Part shown: positions 13,001 through 23,761 of the stretch, piece after piece
How the letters are laid out: each line of letters opens with the position of its first letter
Numbering within the stretch: position 1 is the stretch's first letter
Origin: Carya illinoinensis
Taxonomy: Eukaryota; Streptophyta; Magnoliopsida; Fagales; Juglandaceae
Direction: 5' to 3'
Assembly: GCF_018687715.1 (NCBI RefSeq)
Contig: NC_056767.1
Span: 2,666,001-2,730,000, forward strand
DNA: 64,000 nt
Notes under the pieces: generated by a model
Database searches by the model: none
Told to the model about the DNA's origin: nothing
What the model saw: only the letters and a program-made list of their open reading frames with translations
Translations under genes and position numbers: made by a program

Positions 13001-14152
13001 TTGCTCATCTTGTAGCCTCTTTATGGTGTTCTTCTTTTTCCTATGTGAGGCTTTAGAGTGGAAGTATCTTGAATTTTGGTCCCCTGCCTGGATCCACAAA
13101 GCCTTGGATCTCTGATGCCACATTTCCTCCTCCCTTCCTAACCATTTATTCACTTCTTCTCTGGCACTCATATTTTCTTGAGAGTTCAAGCCTACAGGAT
13201 CCTTTTTTTGTAACTGACTTAGATTTTCTTTTGCCTCTGCAAGTTTGACTTTTACATTACCGAAGCTTTTTTTGTTCCATACCTTCAGTTTCTCCCCCAC
13301 CATTTGAGTCCATTGCATCAAAGTCTTTATCCCATCTCCTTTACTCCTTTCCCTCCATGCTTCCTTGATTAGTTTAGAGCAACCTTCCTCTCCTGACCAC
13401 ATTGATTCAAATCTGAAAGGTCTGTGCCCCCTCCTACTTGTTTGATATCCAGTCGTGTCCACCCACAAAGGGGTATGGTCAGAATAGGCTACTGAACCAT
13501 GTATCACACTTGCCAAAGGGTTGTTTAAGCACCAAACCTCATTAGCTAGGGCCCTGTCCAGTCGAGCACTTATGCACTCAGATTCCCCTCTTCTATTGGA
13601 CCACGTGTATGGGCAGCCTTGGTACCCCAAGTCCTTGATACCACAATCATCTATGGCATCTCTGAAGTTCTTCATTTGCCATTCTGGTCTGTCCACTCCC
13701 CCCCACTTCTCAGCTTGGTGTATAATTTCATTAAAGTCACCAATTAATAACCACCCCAAGTTGTCAACATTTTTCAGTGATCGCATAAGGGTCCATGTCA
13801 AGTGTCTGCTAGCCACCTCAGGGAAGCCATAGATACCTGTTAAAAACCACCTTCTACTCTCTTGTTCTTCTTCAGCAATTATAGCATGTATATGGTTTTT
13901 CGAATATTGTAAAATGGTTAAGTCCACTTCTAACTTCCAAAATAAAGCCAGTCCCCCCCTTCTTCCCTCACAACTCACTGCTAGACAATTTTCCAAACCC
14001 AAACTACGCTTACACCTGTCCATTTCAGAAACTCTTAGTCTAGTTTCCTGAATGAACAAGATGTCGGGATCTTCCTTCCTGACCAGGTCACGAAGGTTTC
14101 GAATTCCACGTGGGTTCCCAAGCCCACGGGAATTCCAGCTCAGTGTTTTCAT
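10034..14152 (-). CDS. LINE ORF2: endonuclease-reverse transcriptase-RNase H polyprotein, 1372 aa
   Basis: ORF2 supplies the enzymes for target-primed reverse transcription. From the N terminus there is an AP-like endonuclease (Asn7, Glu36, GDFNE at about 138-142, SDH at about 224-226), a non-LTR reverse transcriptase (RQGDPLSPY near 640 and the catalytic FADD near 689), a zf-RVT region (about 1050-1105, CCLC...H...C) and a C-terminal plant-type RNase H domain (NVDGA near 1216, then ESDC). No internal stop or frameshift interrupts 1372 codons. It follows ORF1 on the same strand. The final RNase H motif has His where many enzymes have Asp (NRAAH), which is frequent in this plant domain subtype as far as I recall. 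Confidence 0.95.
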   Translation of the reverse strand: MKTLSWNSRGLGNPRGIRNLRDLVRKEDPDILFIQETRLRVSEMDRCKRSLGLENCLAVSCEGRRGGLALFWKLEVDLTILQYSKNHIHAIIAEEEQESRRWFLTGIYGFPEVASRHLTWTLMRSLKNVDNLGWLLIGDFNEIIHQAEKWGGVDRPEWQMKNFRDAIDDCGIKDLGYQGCPYTWSNRRGESECISARLDRALANEVWCLNNPLASVIHGSVAYSDHTPLWVDTTGYQTSRRGHRPFRFESMWSGEEGCSKLIKEAWRERSKGDGIKTLMQWTQMVGEKLKVWNKKSFGNVKVKLAEAKENLSQLQKKDPVGLNSQENMSAREEVNKWLGREEEMWHQRSKALWIQAGDQNSRYFHSKASHRKKKNTIKRLQDEQNQWKEGRDMEELVVNYFQQLFSSSEERDHTESAARVESKVTSRMNEELKKPFTAAEVNLALSQMHPTKAPGPDGMPPLFYQKYWSTIGSSVSEAVLESLNTGVFPKELNHSFICLIPKKQNPTKVVDFRPISLCNVLYKLMSKAIANRLKALLPMLISASQSAFVPGRLITDNVLVAYEIVHFLRHRRGGKKGYMSIKLDMSKAYDRVEWDFLERIMVQMGFETRWINLIMYCVTSVFFSVMLNGVPTGCIKPTRGLRQGDPLSPYLFLLCTEGLVSMLKQAALNSMIPGIRICRGAPTINHLLFADDSVIFCKADVQTNLELQRILKRYELASGQKLNMDKTSMVFSSNVSSPMQEEIRNMWGGSAIQQYEKYLGLPPMISRKKANAFSDIKSRVWKKLQCWKEKQLSQGGKEILLKAVALAIPTYAMSCFKLPDCLFRELESLMARFWWGRTENNKRIHWVSWKNLCKSKYQGGLGFKELKLFNTALLAKQGWRLVTQSKSLLYQVFKAKYFPKGEFLDSKLGHNPSYAWRGIWETRVFLKQGCQKRVGDGKNIRIWHDYWIPGHRNVLHDHSVEESQDRKNETVDTLINGETRWWDISKVRALFNPIIAEKILKIVICPEGYEDRWMWSEERSGEFSVRSAYKLLQKGLYDAVGQSSNSSSLNSLWKAIWKMKLPLKIRIFAWKLCKDCLPTGLNLIKRHVDIDPKCCLCAEQNEDLSHAIVYCPQLIEFWKGQLPKLFDIQKPILFIDLINHVHNKGTTEELQFFCLIAWSFWYRRNRKIHDLVVLPIKQVVDHALSVQSSFVSCSQQKNPDHIKLNGLWSPPPEGFLKLNVDGALFFDQKKAGIGAVLRDGRGEVILAASKMECYIEEPETIELVAILRGLQLCIQSGISKLVVESDCKLLVEILQQEPQQDASQLGNLTSEVKRLMSLFEICLCKHVSRVGNRAAHKLARMAWNVDDLVVWGESVPEPIAHVIWVDKVSCNP

Positions 14153-14349
14153 AACACTTGGTGGGGCTGACTAGCAGCCTCCACCACTTTTTGTGATTGA
14201 GCCGTATTTTCTTGTATGTCACCATTTACTACTTTCCTAGCTTTAATCAGGAAGCATGTGGTTTCTTCACTCACCTCCCCCTTTCTCTTGTTGCTAGATA
14301 AACTTCTTGTAACAGGGAAGTCTCCAAGCTGGACCCGAGCTCTACGTTT

Positions 14350-15666
14350 TCACCTACCACCCACTCCCTTTTCCTTCAAACACAGAGAAAGTGTCGTAGC
14401 CTCCACCACTTCTACTTCATGCATGCCTTCAAAGGATCCAGGTATTTGCACACCTATAGTCCTCTCATCAGTTTCATTCCTCTGTCCTTCCAAACCATCC
14501 TCATGTATCAGTCTCTCGGATGCACCAGGCCCACCTTCAGACTCAGGTTCTCCAGGTTCTCCTGGCCCATTTGCTGTGGTTGCCCCGTCATGCTTTTGTT
14601 TCTGTTGCATCTGTAGAGGAGTCTCCATCACACACTCCTGGTCCCCACTGTCAGATTCCCCCGCGTGGCATTCCTTTTGTTCCGTTAATACCTGTCCCAC
14701 TCCCCCTGCTATATCCATTATCTTTTCTGGTGCAGCCTCAAATTCAGTTACAGAGGGTGCACATTGTCTGTATTGCCCTTTGACAGAACCTTGTCCCTGC
14801 CACCTACGTGACATGTTGCTTCCGGAGACCTCTGCCTCCCTATCCCCGTCGTCACTTCCCATATCAGGGCCCTTCTTCCACTCTCTTTTGCCGGAATGAC
14901 CATTGCTCAAAGAGGACCATCGCCGCAGACCAGAATTCTCAGCTCGAAGCCATGACCCAAACTGCATTCCTTTGGGACCTTCACTCCCGTTATCATCCTT
15001 TTTTGTCGCGCATCCATCCTCCCCATGTGTAATCCATCCACATGTGAAGCATATCTTTGGTAACTTCTCATAGCGAAAATTAATCCAAAGTTTCTCTCCC
15101 TGGACATTAATGAACCTTCCTTTTGCAATGGCTTTGCGCAAAGGCATAGCTACCTTCACTCTCAGGCATTTCCCCCACCCTACTCCGTCACTCTCCACGT
15201 CAACTTCCATGCATCTCCCTACTGAGTCACCAATCCGTTTCCCCCATTCCATCGACATACAACCTAGAGGCAGGTTGTGAATCTGTATCCAAAACGTTTC
15301 ATAGTCAAAAGCGATCCTCCCTGGTTGCATGACCCCATCATAAGGCACTAGAATAAACAATACATTGTCAAACAGCCACGGTTTGCCTTCGAGGACTCTT
15401 TCCTTATCTGCGTGTGTGGCAAAGGTTATCACGAAGATGTTTCTCTCAACTTCTTGAAACACAGCTCTTTTACTGATCCTCCAAATCCTAGCCATCGTAT
15501 TTCCAATAACCTCTTTCCCCACATAGCGCTCAGAGCATACCTTTCCGATCAGACTCCTCTCACCCTTCCGTTGGATCTCTATTTCGCTACCGTTATCAAC
15601 CTCAATAATCACTTCCTCTTCCTCCGTGAGGCTAAGGTGCCCCCACATATCCTCTAAACCTTCCAT
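14350..15666 (-). CDS. LINE ORF1: DUF4283 / zinc-knuckle nucleic-acid-binding protein, 438 aa
   Basis: ORF1 proteins of plant L1 elements bind the element RNA and form the particle with ORF2. Residues of about 35-190 look like the DUF4283 domain (RISKRAVFQEV, GKPWLFDN, FWIQIHNLP). A zf-CCHC_4 knuckle follows: CFTCGWITHGEDGC matches C-x2-C-x4-H-x4-C. The C-terminal half is Gly/Glu/Ser-rich and low complexity. The first Met follows a leader of about 130 bp from the element's 5' end. No internal break is seen. Confidence 0.9.
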   Translation of the reverse strand: MEGLEDMWGHLSLTEEEEVIIEVDNGSEIEIQRKGERSLIGKVCSERYVGKEVIGNTMARIWRISKRAVFQEVERNIFVITFATHADKERVLEGKPWLFDNVLFILVPYDGVMQPGRIAFDYETFWIQIHNLPLGCMSMEWGKRIGDSVGRCMEVDVESDGVGWGKCLRVKVAMPLRKAIAKGRFINVQGEKLWINFRYEKLPKICFTCGWITHGEDGCATKKDDNGSEGPKGMQFGSWLRAENSGLRRWSSLSNGHSGKREWKKGPDMGSDDGDREAEVSGSNMSRRWQGQGSVKGQYRQCAPSVTEFEAAPEKIMDIAGGVGQVLTEQKECHAGESDSGDQECVMETPLQMQQKQKHDGATTANGPGEPGEPESEGGPGASERLIHEDGLEGQRNETDERTIGVQIPGSFEGMHEVEVVEATTLSLCLKEKGVGGR

Positions 15667-18074
15667 TCTTAGCCCTCTATTCCTTTCCGATCGGCCTCAG
15701 GTGGTCTCAACAAGAGACTCACTTCCTTCACCACCTCTGGGTTCGACTAGAGTCTAGACCGGAGAGGAGACTCCACGCAAAACCAAGTTTCGTTACTTTA
15801 ATTCTTTAGTTTTATGACAGTGATATTCTACGTTACTATCCATATATTTTAAACAACAAACTAGGCATACATGCCTCAAGCACATAACATCTTTTACTAA
15901 TTATGTAAAAATTTATAAATATTATAATAATAAGATGAGATGAGTTAAAAGACTATCTTAATCCAAATCGAGCATGAGAATTTATCTCAACTCATCTCAT
16001 CTCAACATTCGAGCTTAAGAGAGTCTTTCAACTTATCTCATATCATCATTATATCTTTTATAAATTTTTATATAAAATATAATAAATAATTCAACTTTTT
16101 TAAATTTTAAAATAATAATATTAAAAATTAATATTTTAATAATATTTTATTTAATTTTTATTTTTATCTCAATTTATTTCATCTCAATTTATTATTCAAC
16201 TAAAACAACTAAATGATTGAAATAATTGTTGTCCTCGATTACAAAAACTAAAATAAAATAATTCATGTCCTTCTCCCGGATAGCGGCAGCTGCGACGTTA
16301 CAGAGCTACCCCACAAGTACTCTAGAACTACGACATTATTTTTTTCTCAGTGCAACTTCACTTTTTGAGTGTAATCAGTTCAGTCCAATTTGATTTTAGG
16401 TAAAATTTATGATTGAATAGCTATGTATTAGTTTTATATTTTTAAAAATTAATTATGTATTGGTTATTATATCCAGTTTTATCGATTTCAATTCGTTTTC
16501 TAATTTTAATATATTAAATATATTAGTATTTAAAAGAAATATGTTGGCAATTTATTAGGTAATAAAATATATTTAATATATATATTTTATATTTAAAACA
16601 TATGATTAAATAAATATTCATATTTAAAATTAAAATATTATATTATAAATTATAACATATTATTTCATACATAATTATATATAAAAAAATTATATATAAT
16701 ATATATAAAATATATTATATATAACATTAAAAATTAATAAAATATATATAATATGTGAACCGGTTCGGTCCAGTATTGGAAAACGTAAAACCAATTCCGA
16801 ACAGGATTTGACCTATTTTTAAAATGAATGAACTAATTTCCGACGGAATTAGTCGAAAACCGGATTGAAACAACTTATCTAATCCAGTCCGGGCCGATTT
16901 TTCAATTTATTTTTACACCCATACACTTTTTTTAAACCGCCATTCATTTAGCATATACCATGTATCTAACATCCGCTGTATAATTCTGTTTATTTATTTT
17001 TACTTAAAGATTAAGATAGAACTTGGATGATGAGATGAGATGATTTTAGATGAAAGTTAAAAATTAAAAGTTGAATAAAATATTGTTATAATATATTTTT
17101 TAATATTATTATTATTTTATAATTTGGAAAATGTTGAATTGTTTATAGTATTTTATGTGAAAATTTATAAAAATTATAATGATAAGATGACATGAGTTTT
17201 GATGATTTTATTAGCTAAACCTAACCTAGAAAAGTATTTTTAATAATTTTGTAATTTTTTTAAAATATATTTTAATAAATAAAAAAGCATAAAAAAAAAA
17301 TACGCGTTGGATGAGAATTCTGTGTGTAGCATTGCCCATCCTGTAGATACTAGATATCTTAAAAGGTGTTAATTACTCATGGTGGATTCCTTGCTTTCAT
17401 GGTCTACTTATCATAAGAAAGGCATGCATTTAGGCTTGGTTTAGATAATGAAAATCCTTAATTTTATCTTATTTTAATATTTAAATATTATAAATATAAA
17501 TATTTTTTAATTTTAAAATTTTAACTTTTTTTATTTAATTATTAAAAATTTCTTAAAATTTCAAATAAAATATAAAAAACAATTCAACTTTTTTCAAATC
17601 TTAAAATAAAAATAATATTAAGAAATTATATTATAACAATATTTTAATATTATTATATATGTTTATTCAATTTTTTCTCTCTTACTTTCTAAAAATTCAT
17701 AAAATATCACAATTCAAATCACTTCATTATTATTTACTAATTATTTTACTACTATTCATAAATTATTTCATCTCATTATCTAAACTATGTCTAATAAGAA
17801 TAGATTCATAGGCTAGTAAAGTAACATTTTAAAATATAGTACTACGTTAATAAATATAAATAATTAATTTTTTTTAATAAGTAATAATTTTATATAATAT
17901 CATAACAAATCTTAAATTTAACTTTACCTTTTACTCATTTAATTAAATATTTTATGTATTATTAACCTCCTTAATTTTGTTGTTGAAAGTTATATTTTGA
18001 GTATTTTAATATTCTTTTACTTAATAATTAAATAAGTGATTATTAATAAAGTTATATATTTTTTAAATTTTTTA

Positions 18075-18275
18075 TTGAAAAAGAATGTAAAAAAAATATT
18101 TTTAAAAAAATAATAAAAATAAGAATTACAAATTTACAACAGCAGTACCCGCTGGCACCGTCCCTTCATAAAAGCTTGTCCCCTATCTCTGCCTGTCCGA
18201 ACGGGATAAGATCGAACAACAACTACGGAAAATGAATAATGATACTCTGCCAAATATACAATTCGTTTACCACTT
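18075..18275. other. Segment of about 200 bp present only in duplication copy 2
   Basis: Copy 1 reads straight from TTTTTATTAATTAAA to CTTAGCTGAT near 7490-7512, while copy 2 has about 200 extra bases between the same flanks. I see no clear terminal repeats or target duplication, so it could be an insertion here or a deletion in copy 1. It has no coding signal. Confidence 0.5.
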
Positions 18276-18472
18276 AGCTGATATATAATTAAAAAAAATG
18301 ACAAAACAGTACTATAACACGGGAGAAACGTGGCCGGTGAAAACATGAAGGGTAGCGTCTGACGAAAGTGATTTCACATCCCGAGGCAAAAGTAGAGGGG
18401 ACGAAAACGATTCACGTGATGTTTGGGAATAAACTTTAGAAAAAGTAAAGATGTATTCCCGATAAACTATTA

Positions 18473-18694
18473 GGCCCTGCTTGGTTACATAAGATGAGAT
18501 GAGATGAGATGAGATGTTTTAAATAGTAATAAATAAAATATTATTATAATATAATTTTTGAATATTAATTTTATATTGGGATTTGAAAAAGTTAGATTAT
18601 TTATTATATTTTGTATTGGAATTTAAAAAAAGTGTAATGATGAGTTGAGATGAAATGAGATGAGATTTTTAGTTTTGGCTAAACAAACAAGGCC
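18473..18694. mobile_element. Tourist-like MITE (PIF/Harbinger type), 222 bp
   Basis: The ends are imperfect inverted repeats: GGCCCTGCTTGGTTA on the left and, read from the right, GGCCTTGTTTGTTTA. TTA occurs at both borders (18470-18472 and 18695-18697), the trinucleotide target duplication of this group. The matching position in duplication copy 1 (about 7697) has a single TTA and no insert, a direct empty site. The subterminal region contains repeated GAGAT units. It has no coding capacity. Confidence 0.88.
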
Positions 18695-19589
18695 TTATTC
18701 TCATCCGCTATTATTTTCTTTCTACAACCCCACATCTTACGTTGATTTCCTTTTTATTTTTTTCTTTCCTTTTTTATTAATAAAAATGAAAGAGAGGTTT
18801 GAGGAGAGAGAGCTTGATAAGAGAGAGAGAAGAGCGATTAGATGAGAAAGAATGAAATGATGGATGAAAATGACGAGAGTGAGTCAAATGATGAGAGAGA
18901 GAGAGGGGGGGGGGGTTGACAAGGAGAAAATAAAAAATTAAAAAAAAATTGAGAGGAAAATAGATGAGAGAGATAACTTGACTAGAGAAATAATTTAATA
19001 AAAAATGATAAGATAAGATAAGATAAAATAAAAGTTACGATGTGATGATAGAGAGTTTGAAGGGAGAGAGAGCTTGAAGGAGAGGGGTCCGTGAGATTGA
19101 GGAAAGTAGAGAAGAGATAGTGAAATGATGAATTGTTTTGTATGAGATTTGCGGTGTGAGGTGTCTACTAATTGATCAATTATTTAAGGATGGTGACATG
19201 CTAACAACTTATTTATAATTTATAAATAATTTTAAATATAATAATATTTTTTATTATATTTAAATACATCAAATCAAAAATAAAAGTCAAAATAATATTT
19301 AAAATAATATTATTTTATTGCATAATTGTATACAAGTTGTTAATTAGTAGGAAAATTTCTATTATTTAAATGTTGAATTGATTTGAATTTACTTAAAATG
19401 AAGATTGAAAGTTGAATAAAATATTATTATTATTTTAAAATTTGAAAAAGTTAAATTATTTATTATATTTTATATTGAAATTTGAAAAATTGTAATAATT
19501 AAATAAGATGAATTGAAGTGAGTTGAGAATCCAAATTGGCCCTTATAAAATAAGAAGATGACAAGGTATAAACATTTTTTATCTCATCT

Positions 19590-19905
19590 CATCTTAATAT
19601 ACATACATTATAAATATAAATATTTTTTAATTTCAAATTTTTAACTTTTTTATCAAATCATTATAAATTTCCTAAACTTTTAAATAAAATATAAAAAATA
19701 ATTCGACTTTTTTCAAATTCTATGAGAAAAATAAAATTGAGAAATTATATTATAACAAAAATTTTAATTTTATAATATTCTTATTCAACTTTTTTTCACT
19801 CACTTTTCAAAACTCTATAAAATATCATAATTCAAATCGTTTCATTACTATTAACAAACAATTTCACTTATTCATAGATTATCTCATCTTACTATTCAAA
19901 CCAAG
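19590..19905. mobile_element. MITE-like fragment next to the gypsy breakpoint
   Basis: The segment has the same AT-rich interior and the same right end (ATCTCATCTTACTATTCAAACCAAGCTTA) type as the element at 6831-7193. Bases just right of it (about 19905-19940) also resemble the flank of that element, suggesting that the gypsy remnant was joined to a member of this repeat family. Borders are approximate. Confidence 0.45.
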
Positions 19906-19944
19906 CTTAAAGATAAACTCGTGGGTTAGAAAAAGAACATTTTA

Positions 19945-21983
19945 AGACCTTCTGAAGTTCCACGGGCAACAAAGATATCTCATCTTGGCTGCTCTCATCT
20001 TCCCCCTTTGTCACCTCAAAAGCCAAATCTTCCTTGGCCAATATCACGGCAAAGCAATGAGCTCCACCTCTACACAATTTCTCAAAGATCATGCCCTCAC
20101 AAGATTTTAGTTCCTTGGTTGGCAATGCCTTCCAAACCCTCTTCTTAGATCCAAGCTTAAATTCCATGGTCATCTTGTCATAATCATGAATCACTTTCCC
20201 AACGCTCTTAAGTCAAATGTTGCCTAGTACCGCATCAAGTTCTACAAGTGCTAGGACATGCAAATCCGCCACTATTCTCACCCCTTGCACATTCATCTTG
20301 ACCTCTCTTACAAGTGCTTCACACTTGAGCTTGTCTCCATTTGCAACCTTCACTTCAAAAGGTTCAATTGTACTAGGCTTCAACCCCTACCTTGGCCACA
20401 ACATTGGCATTGATGAAGTTGTGGGTAGACCCACTATCCATCAATAAGGATACCTCAATCTTCCCAATCCATGCCATAACCCTCATGGAAGTGGGTTGTT
20501 GGACTCTCGACATGGCATTGAGTGAGATCTCGGCATCTCCACTATCCTCACTAGGTTCGGCGTCTTCATTCTCCAACTCATGGTTGGAAGACTCATCATG
20601 CTTATCATCCTCAAGTAGCACATATGCTTTGGCCGACTTGCATGTGTGCTCTCTACTCCACTTCTCTCCACACTTGAAACATAAACTCTTCTTGATTCTC
20701 TCTTAAACTTCCTCTCTTGACAACTTCTTCATCTCATTCAACTTAGGCTTGGAAGTCCCCTCATCAACATCTCTATCTTTCCAAGGATTTTTGGTTTGCA
20801 ATGATGTAGTGAATTTGCTCCCCACATCCTTGGATTGGCGCCTATCATAGGAGGAACTCTCCTCCCATATCTTGGCCATCCTCATGACCTCTTGGATTTT
20901 GGTGGGCTGCTTCAATTTGATTTCCTTGGCTATCCAAGACTTCAATCCATCAATGAATGTCCCAACAAGGGCCTTCTCGGACCAACCTCTAACAAGTGTT
21001 TGAAGTTGCCGGAACTCCTCTGCATATGCCTTCACCTTGCCATCTTGTTTCAACTTGGCAAGTTGACCATGATGGTTAATGGTCGGGGATGGTCCAAATT
21101 GAAGGAGAAACTCCTTCTCAAATGCCGTCTATCCCAATCTTCGTCTCTCCTTGGCATATTGGTCTCTTAGTCATCTCCACCACTTACTTGTTTTGCCTTC
21201 TAGGTAGAAACATGCCGTAGACACCCTCTCAAATCTTGGCACCTCATAAGTATGAAAATAATTGTCTACCTTATCAAGCCACTTATATGGATCTCCCCCA
21301 TTGAACTTAGGGAAGTCCACCTTTGGCCTCTTAGGTCCTCGGTCATAAGCCCGGTTTCCTCCTCTATCTTTGTGGTAATTATCACCATTTCTTCTATCAT
21401 GATGTCTTCTATCTCTCTCATGGTAATTGTGTCTTCTCTCAAATTAGTTGTCATGGCCCAAAGGCCTCTCTTCCTCATGCTCATACTCGGCCTCAAAGTC
21501 ATCATCATGTCTTGGCTTTTCATATCTCACCTCTTGACACCTCTCTCTTATACTTGGACTTCTATAGTGGTTGCCATCTTGGATCCATCTTTCCACTGCA
21601 ATATGGTCATTCTCAATTTGACTGCCTCTTCTCATTTCAACTCTAGGTGGCTCATGCATAGACTCGGTCACACTTGTCTCTACACCATCGACAAAAGCAT
21701 CTTGCCTTTGTCCATTAGTCTCATAGCATTGCCCTTGGCCTTCAACAAGTCTTTTCTCTAATCTTTCTATGCTCTCGTGTGTTTCTCTCCTCATGGTATC
21801 CATGGCTTTCCTATTTTCCTCACTTTCACGAGTAGTGGCATTCAAAGCCATCCTTAGTTCGGCCATTGTAGTGTTGACCTCGCTAAGAATGGCCATGACT
21901 TTGGAAGTATGCCTTTCGAGAATCTCTATACGTTCCCGGTTGGAACTCTTATTCCATTCGGCTCCTAGATTGCTCCCGGACAT
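19945..21983 (-). pseudogene. Gypsy gag-protease remnant
   Basis: Gag starts at 21983, with a coiled-coil-like N-terminal part (ERIEILERHTSKVMAILSEV), and breaks into other frames after about 21444. The capsid-like Retrotrans_gag piece is at about 20703-21053 (AEEFRQLQTLVRGW). A retropepsin-like piece with the active-site motif DSGSTHNFI is at about 20373-20621. The linker ahead of reverse transcriptase (19945-20194) ends at LPVELQKVL. The pieces lie in different frames, so no full polyprotein can be made. A zinc knuckle is hinted at near 20650-20700 but is disrupted. Confidence 0.8.
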
Positions 21984-22387
21984 GGTGCTTGCAAACTAAC
22001 CCTTTGAACAACTTGCAAACTGACTTGTAAACTGAAAATTTCTGTTTGGTGGTGCTTGGACAGCAACTTGGACTCTCTTTGGACATTATAATAGGCCTCA
22101 AAAGTCCAACATTGAGTTGCCTACCTTTGTGGATGGACAACCCCTCTTGCACAACCTTCAAGGGTGGCCGACCCCTTCAAGTAGCACTATTCCAACCTCC
22201 TCCTCAACCTCCAAACTTCAATAATCAATTTCACAACCAATAAAAAATAAATAACGTCGAGGTCCTCCGTGGACCTCCCAATCAAATTCACAAGAGTTGA
22301 GTTAACACGTCGTTTACTTCTTGGAGAAGTGAAAACTTCTCAAAAACACCAAACAAGAATCTCCTCTCAATGAAAGCACCAATTTAG

Positions 22388-23761
22388 TGTTGGAAACCTC
22401 AGTCAAGTCCCCAAACACTAAGGTTGTCCTCGCCTTGGATCTCCTTAGATTGACCGATTGCCTAATCCATCTTGCTTGGTTCTTGTGCAACAATGGCAAT
22501 GGTGGCAATTTTGGTGAGGTGAGATTAAGTGTGTAGGGTTGGTTTGATGTATGGTAGTGGTGAAAAGGATGAATGAAATGATGGGACTCCAAAGCAAGTG
22601 ATGGGGCGCACGGCTAGAGGGAATGCACTAGGGTTGGCGCCACCTTGGAGTTTGGCTGGGGTTTGGGCATGTAAAAGGCTAGGGTTTGGATGGAAGAAGG
22701 GTTGCTAGATTGTAGGAGGGAATCTTGGGGATGAGGGGTTCGGTTATGGCAAGATCAGATGGAGGGATAAGGTGATTGAGAAATTTTAGGATGTCTCCTA
22801 GAATTTAGGGATCAAACTTGGTGAGTAAGACTAATCACCAAAAATGAAGGAGATGGATAAGGAAAAGTAATTAAGGACCCTAAAATTTAGGAATTCCCTA
22901 TATGGATAGTGATGGGTAGCTAGGGTTAGGGAAAATGGATGAATGGTGCTTTGGGAAGTGTTGGCCGAAAATGAAAAATGGATGGGCAATGTGGTGGCCG
23001 AATATGGGACTATGGGAAACAAGGTGGTAAGCATGTGGTGTATGGAAAATAGATTAAAACAGGAAAAATATGATGAATATGGAAGGATATGAAGAACACG
23101 CATGCACCTTTCAAGAACACAATGAACAACTCACTCCAATTCACACAAAACACCGAGATAAAGAAAACCTTATAAATTGATAAATGAATCACATCAATTC
23201 AATGAATTGCAAGGTGATTATTCTCTTCTTGGGATCTACAAATTTCACCAAAAAAGTCCAAATGCAAAAGCACCAATGATCGTCTCCAAGCACTATGGCT
23301 GGCCACACAATTGTCAAAATGTCTAAAGATTCCTAATGAAATGACTAAGAGTTCTATTTATAGAGTTTACAATTTGGAAACCCCCAAAAGATCCCTAGCA
23401 ACTTAAAATGAATAAATAAAGCAAATCAAATAATAAATAAACAAGTAATTAAATAAAACAAATAAAAAATAATAAAATAGATAAATGGCCCCATGGTGGC
23501 CGTGTCATGCAAGGCCCATGATGGGTTATGGTGGTGCATGGCCCACGACTGGGCTAGTGATCCTGGTATGGTCTACGGCTGGCTGCATGACATGGCATGA
23601 AGTATAACCATTATCATGTGCCTAAACCTGGTATTTCTTTAGAAACCTCTATTAAACTCCTACAAGGAAGTCAATTGCAGTGTAGCCTATTTGGCATGAC
23701 TGGTTAATATTGATATGAACACACACGGTTACTAAGTTCAGTTCAATCTATTAAACCAACA
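22388..23761 (-). repeat. 5' LTR of the gypsy element, 1374 bp
   Basis: The LTR has TGTTGG...CCAACA terminal inverted repeats. A TATA box (CTATAAATAG, minus strand) lies at 23354-23363. Just inside is TTGGTGCTTTCATTGAGAG, in the primer-binding-site position. Only this LTR is present, so age and target duplication cannot be read. Confidence 0.8.

Larger units (their letters stand above)
9969..15798 (-). mobile_element. Full-length L1-type LINE retrotransposon
   Basis: The element runs right to left: a short 5' leader (15667-15798), ORF1 (15666-14350), a spacer of about 197 bp, ORF2 (14152-10034), a 3' leader of about 26 bp and a poly(A) tail seen as about 39 T residues at 9969-10007. It is flanked by an 11-bp target duplication with one mismatch. 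Both ORFs are uninterrupted and the tail is long, so this is a young, possibly mobile copy. Plant L1 elements of this type move by target-primed reverse transcription. Confidence 0.93.
9543..19765. repeat. Segmental duplication, copy 2, split by a LINE
   Basis: Homology to copy 1 runs from 9543 to 9957, breaks at the LINE, then resumes at 15799 and continues to about 19765. Differences from copy 1 include the LINE at 9969-15798, an extra segment of about 200 bp at about 18075-18275, and a Tourist-like MITE at 18473-18694. The duplication therefore predates these insertions. No host gene is visible in it. Confidence 0.85.
19940..23761 (-). mobile_element. Truncated Ty3/gypsy LTR retrotransposon
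   Basis: Running right to left: one 5' LTR (22388-23761), an untranslated leader, a broken gag, an aspartic protease and the start of the linker before reverse transcriptase. The element stops abruptly at about 19940, next to MITE-like sequence. Reverse transcriptase, RNase H, integrase and the 3' LTR are all absent. Several frameshifts split the coding region. Confidence 0.85.

Noticed and set aside
14216..15657. Plus-strand ORFs of up to 227 codons
   Set aside because: They are antisense shadows of the LINE ORF1 frame and have no domain of their own.
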